Below are positions 1-4,697 of a stretch of 9,450 bases of DNA, piece by piece (the stretch's first letter is position 1; the number at the start of each line of letters is the position of its first letter). Location of the stretch: assembly GCA_023248785.1 (NCBI GenBank), contig JAHFDX010000109.1, positions 1-9,450 on the forward strand, read 5' to 3'. The stretch is from Myxococcales bacterium. GTDB lineage: Bacteria; Myxococcota_A; Polyangia; Polyangiales; Polyangiaceae. A program made the position numbers and the translations under genes. Below the pieces are notes generated by a model that saw only the letters and a list, made by a program, of their open reading frames with translations, did no database searches and was not told where the DNA came from.

Positions 1-322
1 CGCCACCGAAGCCACCGCCGCCACGACGTCCGCCGCCGCCGCCGCCGAATCCGTCGCCGCCACCGCCGCCCGAACGACGCTCTTCAGCTTCGTTCACGCG
101 AAGGGCTCGGCCGTCTAGCATGGCGCCGTTGAAACGCTCGATCGCGTTTGCTGCGTCTTGCTCGCTTGCCATGGTCACAAACGCGAAGCCGCGTGGACGG
201 CCCGTGTCACGATCCATCACCAAATGCACATCATCTACCTGTCCAACTTCGGAAAACGCCGCACGCACAGATTCCGCATCTGTCTGAAACGACAGATTGC
301 CCACGTATAGTCGATTACCCAT
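1..322 (-). CDS. RNA-binding protein, single RRM with Gly/Arg-rich tail (3' end outside window)
   Basis: Reading the minus strand from the ATG at 322-320 gives an open frame that leaves the window after 107 codons. Residues 4-82 form one RNA recognition motif: an RNP2-type LYVGNL near residues 5-10 and an RNP1-type RGFAFVTM around residues 44-51, followed by the usual AI-x-x-FNGAMLDGRALRVNEA ending. After about residue 85 the protein becomes Gly/Arg-rich (GGGGGDGF, GGGGGRRGGGG), as in short bacterial and cyanobacterial Rbp proteins. Such proteins bind single-stranded RNA, and some are cold-induced. The start is supported by a GAGG (complement of 331-334) eight to nine bases upstream. The aromatic residues in RNP1 that contact RNA are present, so binding is probably intact. 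Its RNA targets cannot be told from the sequence. Missing only the end of the tail. Confidence 0.93.
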   Translation of the reverse strand, partial: MGNRLYVGNLSFQTDAESVRAAFSEVGQVDDVHLVMDRDTGRPRGFAFVTMASEQDAANAIERFNGAMLDGRALRVNEAEERRSGGGGGDGFGGGGGGRRGGGGFGG

Positions 323-330
323 AACGATCG

Positions 331-334
331 CCTC
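331..334 (-). promoter_or_regulatory. Ribosome binding site of the RRM gene
   Basis: The minus-strand GAGG lies about nine bases before the ATG at 322 and fixes the start of the RNA-binding protein, whose first residues run directly into the RRM. Confidence 0.6.
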
Positions 335-477
335 AATCCCGGGCCTTGCACAATCGCCCCTTAATCTCGGAGCTCCTCGTATTCCCAAACCAACCCTCTT
401 ATCCAGCAAGACCCATCTGGGTGAGAGGTCACGACGGAGAGCCCGCCGTGTCCACGTGTCCCGTACCCAAACGTCCG

Positions 478-525
478 CTTGCCTTGCTAGCGACTTGCCT
501 TGCGAAAGACCTGTCTTGCGAGAGA
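478..525. repeat. Three 16-bp tandem repeats
   Basis: Units at 478-493, 494-509 and 510-525 read CTTGCCTTGCTAGCGA, CTTGCCTTGCGAAAGA and CCTGTCTTGCGAGAGA. Adjacent units agree at 13 of 16 positions, with the core CTTGC conserved at the same place in all three. The array lies about 155-200 bases upstream of the RRM gene start. It may be a protein-binding array or a relic of slippage; the sequence alone does not decide. Confidence 0.7.
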
Positions 526-700
526 GCGACCAATCAGTGTCCGTAACCGGCGTGGCAATTTCCTTGTTACCACGACGGCGAAACACCGCAACGTCCTGTT
601 TCGAGCCCACAAAAGATAATAGTTTTACGTAGCAGGCTGCTGAAAAACGGAGTTCTGAAGCAGATCCAAATCGAGCGATGCGAGCCGCGTGGGATGGGGA

Positions 701-726
701 CCCCGAAAAACCACGTTTTTTCGGGG
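701..726. repeat. Perfect 10-bp stem hairpin inside the palindromic element
   Basis: CCCCGAAAAA at 701-710 pairs with TTTTTCGGGG at 717-726 around a six-base loop. It lies next to a second perfect hairpin at 727-748. Read on either strand the stem carries an A/T tract, so it could terminate transcription, but no separate U-run follows it. Confidence 0.7.
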
Positions 727-748
727 CAGGGAGGCGCGTGCCTCCCTG
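727..748. repeat. Perfect 9-bp stem hairpin inside the palindromic element
   Basis: CAGGGAGGC at 727-735 pairs with GCCTCCCTG at 740-748 around the tetraloop GCGT. It directly abuts the 701-726 hairpin, giving two stacked cruciform-capable structures in the centre of the element. Confidence 0.7.
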
Positions 749-883
749 AAATGAATCGTCCTAGCAGGGTGCTGAAACGTTTTTCAGCGGCCTGCTAGGT
801 GTAATGTTCTTAAGGCGTGATTCGTTAGAAATGGGAGCATTCAAGATACACTCGTGCCGTCGAACGAAGTGAACCTGCAGATT

Positions 884-889
884 GAGGAG
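884..889 (+). promoter_or_regulatory. Ribosome binding site deciding the lipoprotein start
   Basis: GAGGAG lies nine bases before the ATG at 899. It favours this start over the in-frame GTG at 854, which would put 15 charged or polar residues in front of the signal sequence and has no comparable motif upstream. Confidence 0.75.
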
Positions 890-898
890 CCAACCGCA

Positions 899-1708
899 AT
901 GCATCGTCTCTCCCTAGTCGCCTTCGCATCCGTGACCGCCGCCCTCGCGGCGTTTGCTTGCAACCGAGATCAACCCGCGGATAACCCGCAAAACACGGCG
1001 ATGAACCCCACGGCGTATCCCACCGGGTACCCACCACAGCCCTACCCGACCGCGCAGCCGTATCCAACTGCGCAGCCTTACCCAACCGCACAGCCCTATC
1101 CAACCGCGCCGCAGCCCTACCCGACCACGCAGCCGTATCCAACAGCGGCTCCAACCGCACCTAGCCCGACTCCAACGGCAAGCCCGTTTCCGTTTCCCAT
1201 TCCGAGCGGATTTCCGTTTCCAATGCCCGGAACCGCGCCGAGCGGCGCTCCAGCCCCCACGCCGCCAGGCGGTGCAAGCACGGGAAGCGCGACCCCGATC
1301 GACCCGACATTTGCCGCAGCGGCCACTGGCCCGCTCTTTATCTATGCCGCCACCGAAGCTCCGGGAATGGGGCGCGAGGGGCCGATCGTCGCCGGCAATT
1401 TTCAGCAAGGCCAAACGCTCGAGTCGCAGTTTCAGATGGACCCGAAGAAGTGCTACACCGTGCTCGCCGTCGGGGTCGGAGTCCAAGAAGTGGATCTCGT
1501 GATGCTCGCCGTCACGCCCATTCCTGGACTCAACCCGGAACTCGCGCGCGACAGGGGCACGGGCAACCAGGCATCGCTCGGTGGCAAAGGCCAGTGCATC
1601 AAGGCACCATTGACTGCGACCATGTTCAACACACCGGTTACGGCGAAGTGGGTTGTGACGGCTACGCGCGGTGCAGGCATTATTGCAGCTCAGCTTTTCT
1701 CGAAGTAG
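899..1708 (+). CDS. Lipoprotein with Pro-Tyr-Pro-Thr repeats, function unknown
   Basis: A 269-residue exported protein. Residues 1-20 form a lipoprotein signal: a basic start (MHR), a hydrophobic stretch, then A-A-F-A followed by Cys21, which fits the general prokaryotic lipobox pattern though not the ideal LxxC form. Residues 47-83 are six QPYPTA-like units, and the Pro-rich linker runs on to about residue 138 (PSPTPTASPFPFPIPSGF and similar). This is a typical stalk between a lipid anchor and a folded domain. The C-terminal domain (about 145-269) is globular and predicted beta-rich, with two cysteines, Cys185 (KKCYT) and Cys233 (GQCIK), that may form a disulfide. I do not recognise the domain, but comparable domains on Pro-rich stalks occur in myxobacterial lipoproteins. 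It stands alone: the next gene begins about 190 bases away. Function is not assigned. Confidence 0.88.
   Translation: MHRLSLVAFASVTAALAAFACNRDQPADNPQNTAMNPTAYPTGYPPQPYPTAQPYPTAQPYPTAQPYPTAPQPYPTTQPYPTAAPTAPSPTPTASPFPFPIPSGFPFPMPGTAPSGAPAPTPPGGASTGSATPIDPTFAAAATGPLFIYAATEAPGMGREGPIVAGNFQQGQTLESQFQMDPKKCYTVLAVGVGVQEVDLVMLAVTPIPGLNPELARDRGTGNQASLGGKGQCIKAPLTATMFNTPVTAKWVVTATRGAGIIAAQLFSK
1037..1147 (+). repeat. 18-bp in-frame tandem repeat encoding QPYPTA units
   Basis: Six copies of an 18-base unit (CAG-CCN-TAY-CCN-ACN-GCN), with one extra proline codon inserted between units four and five, for 111 bases in all. Most differences between copies are at third codon positions, so the peptide is kept more constant than the DNA. 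Exceptions are the alanine-to-threonine change in unit five and the unit-end variants. The array codes the stalk of the lipoprotein. Confidence 0.85.
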
Positions 1709-1710
1709 CG

Positions 1711-1734
1711 ACACGCTGCTTGAGCGAAGCGTGT
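1711..1734 (+). terminator. Possible weak terminator hairpin after the lipoprotein gene
   Basis: ACACGCT (1711-1717) and AGCGTGT (1728-1734) pair around a ten-base loop three bases after the stop codon. It is followed by a G-run rather than a U-run, so intrinsic termination is doubtful. Confidence 0.35.
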
Positions 1735-1886
1735 GGGGGGTGTCTCTCGCGCGCTTCGTTGCATTTTATTGTTTAGCAAGTCGGCGTGCCGGGCGATAGA
1801 CTCACGAATGACTCCTGTATTCTAAAGAAATTCGACTCCTGGCTGTATGAGTACGTCGAGCGACAGGAACGGACGGGGGAAATTTT

Positions 1887-1891
1887 AGGAG
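1887..1891 (+). promoter_or_regulatory. Ribosome binding site of the 1901 gene
   Basis: AGGAG lies nine bases before the ATG at 1901, with an A-rich spacer (AAGAAAAAA). It fixes the start directly in front of a good signal peptide. Confidence 0.8.
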
Positions 1892-1900
1892 AAGAAAAAA

Positions 1901-2767
1901 ATGAGAGCTATTTGGACCTTATCTTTGTTGATCGGCATTTCCTCCACCACCTCCGCGTTTGCGGACGACAACCTGTGCGGCGCACAAGACACGCGTTTTG
2001 CGGCGTACAAGCACTGGTTCAACAAGATCTACTTACGGAAAAGTACGGGGGAAATAGCCATTTCCACAGAGGGTGCGCTTCCGACACAAGCCATCACGCC
2101 AGGAGCCGAGGCGGTGCCCGTTAAAGTAGGTCATACGAATTTTGGCAAACCGTTGGCCTTCACGTGGAGCCTGGCCAAAAATGATGACCTTCTGACGTTT
2201 GATCTATCTCGAAACCTGTCCTCCGGTGGGACACTCGGATTTACGATTTCGCTCTGCGCATATGCTGCCGATTCAAGCAAGCGGCCCCCAGGCACAGGGT
2301 ATAATGTGCCGGACGCCACCTATTTTCGCCCGGTATTCGCCAGCACGGTCAATTATTTCGGGGGCAGACGTCATCCAATCAAGGGACTACTCACTCTGGT
2401 TGAAATGTCGCTCATTACGTTTGTCCCGATTCCGAGATCCCTTGCCAATTTCGCTTCGGTCCCAAGCAAAACCGACTTCTATAACGGGCCGAATCCAAAC
2501 CTTGCCGCCGGGGTCACAGGAAACGTTGTGTACGTGGCCGTCCTGACGCCCCAGTCGAAGGTGAGAACGTTCGAGGGCACGCTGAGAGTCTCCGAAACAA
2601 GCGAGGCCTGCAAGAAGCTATATGAAGACGAGCGTGTGGCTGGCAATGCTGAATACCGTGCCACGAACTCTACTAATCCGCAAGAAGCTGCAGCAGCAGC
2701 GCAACGCAATGAGGCGCGGCGTGCTGCGTATTCTTCGAAACTGAAATCGTTGGGCTGCGAGTCCTGA
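1901..2767 (+). CDS. Secreted protein of unknown function
   Basis: A 288-residue protein with a clear Sec signal peptide: MR, then a hydrophobic core to about residue 17, and likely cleavage after Ala21 (SAFA before DDN). The mature part has only four cysteines, at 26, 119, 237 and 286, consistent with two disulfides. The middle (about 65-225) alternates short hydrophobic stretches and Gly/Pro turns, suggesting a beta-rich fold. The last 60 residues are Ala-, Glu- and Arg-rich and probably helical, ending KSLGCES. I recognise no catalytic motif or known family. Start and reading frame are supported by the AGGAG and the signal peptide. It has its own upstream region of about 190 bases and a terminator-like structure downstream, so it is probably a single-gene unit. 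Periplasmic or extracellular location is inferred. Confidence 0.85.
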   Translation: MRAIWTLSLLIGISSTTSAFADDNLCGAQDTRFAAYKHWFNKIYLRKSTGEIAISTEGALPTQAITPGAEAVPVKVGHTNFGKPLAFTWSLAKNDDLLTFDLSRNLSSGGTLGFTISLCAYAADSSKRPPGTGYNVPDATYFRPVFASTVNYFGGRRHPIKGLLTLVEMSLITFVPIPRSLANFASVPSKTDFYNGPNPNLAAGVTGNVVYVAVLTPQSKVRTFEGTLRVSETSEACKKLYEDERVAGNAEYRATNSTNPQEAAAAAQRNEARRAAYSSKLKSLGCES

Positions 2768-2856
2768 AGCTCTCCTGCGTTGTGCGCGCGTTGCACCCTA
2801 GGGCTCATACGGCAGCTCAGGCAGTAACCGCGGTCGGCCCGAGGGCTTACCCGCCG

Positions 2857-2946
2857 TCCGTCGGGTCGCCTTTGCGGCGCAAAGATCGCCCCCGTGTGCT
2901 CTCCCGCAACGTGCCGACCTGCGCGCCGCAAGGGCGATCCGACGGA
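2857..2946. repeat. 24-nt imperfect inverted repeat, large hairpin
   Basis: The arm at 2857-2880 and the complement of 2923-2946 match at 22 of 24 positions and are separated by 42 bases. Both arms carry TCCGTCGG, TCGCC and TTGCGGCGC blocks. The structure lies about 90 bases after the stop of the 1901 gene and just before a smaller hairpin with a T-run. It may be part of the transcript end or an interspersed genomic repeat. Confidence 0.65.
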
Positions 2947-2954
2947 TGCACCGC

Positions 2955-2975
2955 AGAGGCCTTCCGCCTTTTTTT
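2955..2975 (+). terminator. Probable intrinsic terminator of the 1901 gene
   Basis: AGAGGC (2955-2960) pairs with GCCTTT (2966-2971), with one G-U pair and a five-base loop, and runs into a stretch of seven T residues (2969-2975). The stem is short, but the U-run is the best in the window and the orientation suits the plus-strand gene ending at 2767. Confidence 0.5.
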
Positions 2976-3301
2976 CTAGCACGGCGTATTGACGACAAAG
3001 ACTACGAGGAATGGGTCAGTTCGTACCGGCGACAACCTGGACGGGATGAACGTGGGCTCCCAGACCGACGGAAGGTAGATGATCGCCCATGTCACTTTGG
3101 GCTCCACCTCGCGCCCTTTGATCGCCAACACCAAGCTGGCCCCGATGGTACGGTCCCCCAACACTTCATGCGAAACTGAGAGCCACCGGCAACGGCAGAG
3201 CTGTTGACGATCGCGCGCGCGTAAGAATCCCCGACGTCCAAGACCGTTTCGGCGATAAATGCGCGAGCGTCGTTTTCACCTGAGGCTGCGAACCCGTACA
3301 T
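2976..3301 (-). pseudogene. Frameshifted remnant of a minus-strand gene
   Basis: Two minus-strand frames complement each other. From the ATG at 3301-3299 one frame reads a protein-like sequence (MYGFAASGENDARAF, then LDVGDSYARAIVNSSAVAGGS). Near 3170-3180 it turns into an unnatural Trp/Cys-rich tail. From the same place a second frame takes over with protein-like sequence (VSHEVLGDRTIGASLVLAIKG and so on to VVNTPC) and stops at 2976. Joining the two would need a one-base loss or two-base gain, giving about 108 residues. There is no ribosome binding site before the ATG. A minus-strand TATAAT lies at 3344-3339, so a promoter may once have served it. I do not recognise the family. A sequencing error is an alternative to a genuine decayed gene. 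Confidence 0.45.
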
Positions 3302-3338
3302 CCGATCGGCCCGATTCCCGCAACAACGACACCGCTAC

Positions 3339-3344
3339 ATTATA
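3339..3344 (-). promoter_or_regulatory. Possible -10 box (TATAAT on minus strand)
   Basis: In an AT-rich island (3336-3360) the minus strand reads a perfect TATAAT, about 38 bases before the ATG of the gene remnant. No good -35 hexamer is seen 15-18 bases upstream. On the plus strand the same island gives TATAAA at 3341-3346, which could instead serve the FGE-like gene. An AAAAC-six bases-GTTTT inverted repeat overlaps it (3345-3360). Confidence 0.3.
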
Positions 3345-3494
3345 AAAACATCAAAGTTTTCATGCTTCCTCACACGACCACGGCCCACAGTCCCGCCACG
3401 ATGTCCCGGCATGCGACGAGTTGCTGAGCTGGTCAAGCTCAGCCGTACGAAGGTCTTGCACCCGCCTCCAATTCGCGCCAAACGTGCGCCCCTC

Positions 3495-4340
3495 ATGGCT
3501 CGAGCCGCGCTGACTTTCACCGTGCTCTTCTTCGGATGGATCGCATCCGCCCACGCCGATGGGCGCTCGGTCGACCCTTCGCGCTCCGCAGATCGTGCCG
3601 TGCAGGGCGACGCAAACAAATCCGATTCGGTCAAACCGCCGCTTGATGCGTCCAGGGCGAGCTCCGGCAAAAGCCGCTGCCCAGATCCTCAAATGGCGTA
3701 CGTGGAAGGCAACTACTGTCCGGACGTTCTTCACGCGTGCAAGCGTTGGCTCGAGTCGACCGGGCGGTACCGGTACTTTCGCTGCGCGGAATATGTAAGC
3801 GCCACGTGTCGCTCGAAAGAACGCGTGCATATGAGTTTTTGCATGGACCGCGACGAGTGGGCGCCCCCCGGCGAAACCCTGCCCGTCTCGCATGCGTCGT
3901 GGACCGATGCGAAGCGCACGTGCGAGGGCCAAGGCAAGCGTGTTTGCCTTGAATCCGAATGGAATTTTGCCTGCGAAGGGGAAGAAATGCGCCCCTATCC
4001 CTACGGGTGGAAGCGCGATCCCGATGCGTGCAACGCCGATCGGGTCGACCTCTTTCGCCCCGATGGCAAGCTCGCCGATCTCAGGTTGGGCGCCAAAGAC
4101 AAGCCGCGTTGCGTGAGCCCGTTTGGCGTACACAACCTGAGCGGCAACCTCGAAGAATGGACGACGATCGATCGCACGGCACATTTTCCTCAGCCAGCCC
4201 CTGCCATGAAAGGTGCGTATTGGCAGCCCAGTCGTAACCACTGCCGCGCTGCGCAGACCGCGCACGACCACTTCTACAACGGGACAGAAACAGGCTTTCG
4301 TTGTTGTGCCGATCCAGCAAACTCGTCCGCCAAAAAGTAA
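3495..4340 (+). CDS. Exported FGE-sulfatase/SUMF1-like domain protein, first of a tandem pair
   Basis: About 281 residues from the ATG at 3495. This start gives a clean Sec signal peptide (MARAALTFTVLFFGWIASAHA, cleavage before DGR). The in-frame ATG at 3411 would add 28 basic residues ahead of it, and neither start has a good ribosome binding site. A linker follows, then from Cys62 to the end a formylglycine-generating-enzyme-like (SUMF1/EgtB/PvdO superfamily, C-type lectin fold) domain. Its landmarks are FCMDRDEW, VSHASWTDAKRTCEGQGKRVCLESEW, the SPFGVHNLSGNLEEW block, MKGAYW, and the closing GFRCC. In true FGE two catalytic cysteines lie after the GGS motif. Here that place reads AYWQPSRNHCR and lacks the pair, so sulfatase activation is unlikely. 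Fourteen cysteines, matching the downstream paralogue one for one, suggest disulfides in an oxidising compartment. A binding or scaffold role is inferred. Confidence 0.87.
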   Translation: MARAALTFTVLFFGWIASAHADGRSVDPSRSADRAVQGDANKSDSVKPPLDASRASSGKSRCPDPQMAYVEGNYCPDVLHACKRWLESTGRYRYFRCAEYVSATCRSKERVHMSFCMDRDEWAPPGETLPVSHASWTDAKRTCEGQGKRVCLESEWNFACEGEEMRPYPYGWKRDPDACNADRVDLFRPDGKLADLRLGAKDKPRCVSPFGVHNLSGNLEEWTTIDRTAHFPQPAPAMKGAYWQPSRNHCRAAQTAHDHFYNGTETGFRCCADPANSSAKK

Positions 4341-4456
4341 ACGGCTGAGCTTCGCGCGCGCGTCAAAATTCCGGCGATGCGCAGAGGGGTGCGCACCGTC
4401 GTTGTGGGGTTTTCTCACAGATGCGACAAACGTGTCATAGTGTCACTTTAATCGGT

Positions 4457-4471
4457 GCTCACTTAATGAGC
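4457..4471. promoter_or_regulatory. 15-bp palindrome, operator-like
   Basis: GCTCA and TGAGC flank a five-base centre (CTTAA). A GTGTCA direct repeat (4432-4437 and 4440-4445) lies just upstream. The geometry suits a dimeric repressor, but no regulator gene is in the window. Confidence 0.35.
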
Positions 4472-4474
4472 GAC

Positions 4475-4503
4475 CTGCGATGAATTCAATCGCAGTTGTT
4501 TTT
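4475..4503 (+). terminator. Terminator-like hairpin between the FGE-like genes
   Basis: CTGCGAT (4475-4481) pairs perfectly with ATCGCAG (4489-4495) around a seven-base loop containing most of GAATTC, and is followed by TTGTTTTT (4496-4503). The position, about 135 bases after the stop at 4340, fits the end of the first FGE-like transcript. Because of its symmetry it could also be an operator. Confidence 0.5.
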
Positions 4504-4529
4504 CGCAGAGCCCAAAAAACATGGGAGAT

Positions 4530-4544
4530 CGTGCAAATTGCACG
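4530..4544. promoter_or_regulatory. Perfect 7+1+7 palindrome, operator-like
   Basis: CGTGCAA-A-TTGCACG is a perfect inverted repeat around one central base. It lies about 70 bases upstream of the best promoter candidate for the second FGE-like gene, a plausible place for an activator or repressor dimer. Confidence 0.4.
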
Positions 4545-4599
4545 TTGCGCATGAGGCATTCATTCGACATTAAAAACTCGTCTGAGAGTCGCCGAGAAC

Positions 4600-4627
4600 T
4601 TGGGCAAGGAAAATGCATCTGTATACG
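4600..4627 (+). promoter_or_regulatory. Candidate sigma70-type promoter of the second FGE-like gene
   Basis: TTGGGC (4600-4605) and TATACG (4622-4627) are separated by 16 bases, with TG just before the -10. Transcription would start near 4634, leaving a leader of about 64 bases that begins almost at the hairpin 4642-4679. Match to consensus is only moderate. Confidence 0.35.
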
Positions 4628-4641
4628 ATCACAATTAGGAT

Positions 4642-4679
4642 AGGTGCCCTCGGGCGGAATCACCTGCCGACGGGCACCT
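4642..4679 (+). promoter_or_regulatory. Leader hairpin ending two bases before the ribosome binding site
   Basis: AGGTGCCC (4642-4649) pairs perfectly with GGGCACCT (4672-4679). After a one-base bulge the stem continues with TCGG (4650-4653) and CCGA (4667-4670), leaving a 13-base loop. The structure ends two bases before the AAGGAGGG ribosome binding site. It may stabilise the mRNA 5' end or keep the site single-stranded. The loop contains CACCTG, partly complementary to AGGAGG-like sequence. Confidence 0.55.
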
Positions 4680-4681
4680 CG

Positions 4682-4689
4682 AAGGAGGG
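4682..4689 (+). promoter_or_regulatory. Strong ribosome binding site of the second FGE-like gene
   Basis: AAGGAGGG lies eight bases before the ATG at 4698, the best Shine-Dalgarno match in the window. It rules out the upstream in-frame start at 4644, which falls inside the leader hairpin. Confidence 0.85.
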
Positions 4690-4697
4690 ACCGAGCC

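Larger units (their letters stand above)
323..629. other. Gene-free leader between the RRM gene and the palindromic element
   Basis: About 300 bases without a credible gene. The frames that stay open on the plus strand here have no ribosome binding site and no protein-like composition. The stretch probably holds the promoter and 5' untranslated region of the minus-strand RRM gene. Visible structure: an imperfect hairpin at 430-450 (arms CACGACGG and CCGCCGTG, one mismatch, loop of five) and the three 16-base tandem repeats listed separately. I could not identify a convincing -35/-10 pair. Confidence 0.5.
630..799. mobile_element. MITE-like palindromic element with 20-bp terminal inverted repeats
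   Basis: The ends are inverted repeats: TAGCAGGCTGCTGAAAAACG at 630-649 and its complement at 778-797, matching at 19 of 20 positions. A third, degenerate plus-oriented copy (761-779, TAGCAGGGTGCTGAAACG-like) sits immediately before the right end, so 760-799 can also fold on itself. Between the ends are two strong hairpins. One is at 701-726, with a perfect 10-bp stem CCCCGAAAAA and a loop of six. The other is at 727-748, with a perfect 9-bp stem CAGGGAGGC and a loop of four. There is no room for a transposase gene, so it would depend on one elsewhere, as a MITE or REP-like element does. No clear target-site duplication is visible. It ends about 100 bases before the lipoprotein gene. Confidence 0.65.

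Noticed and set aside
323..629. Possible tRNA or structured RNA gene in the RRM leader
   Set aside because: No cloverleaf or TTCGA-type T-loop arrangement could be fitted; only short isolated stems are visible.
854..898. GTG at 854 as the lipoprotein start
   Set aside because: It would place 15 mostly polar residues before the signal sequence, and the GAGGAG at 884-889 is correctly spaced for 899.
1037..1147. Regular 18-bp repeats as a possible CRISPR-like array
   Set aside because: Units are contiguous with no spacers, stay in frame with the lipoprotein and encode QPYPTA, so this is a coding tandem repeat.
914..1714. Arg-rich minus-strand open frame opposite the lipoprotein
   Set aside because: It reads the complement of the Pro-rich repeat as a low-complexity Arg/Gly/Trp sequence. 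The lipoprotein frame has a ribosome binding site and lipobox.
2782..2979. Plus-strand 65-codon frame over the inverted repeat as a small gene
   Set aside because: No ribosome binding site, composition set by the repeat arms, and it overlaps a probable terminator.
3360..4418. Long minus-strand open frame (352 codons) opposite the first FGE-like gene
   Set aside because: It lacks a signal or family motif and its composition is that of an antisense shadow. The plus-strand frame has a signal peptide, FGE landmarks and a matching paralogue.
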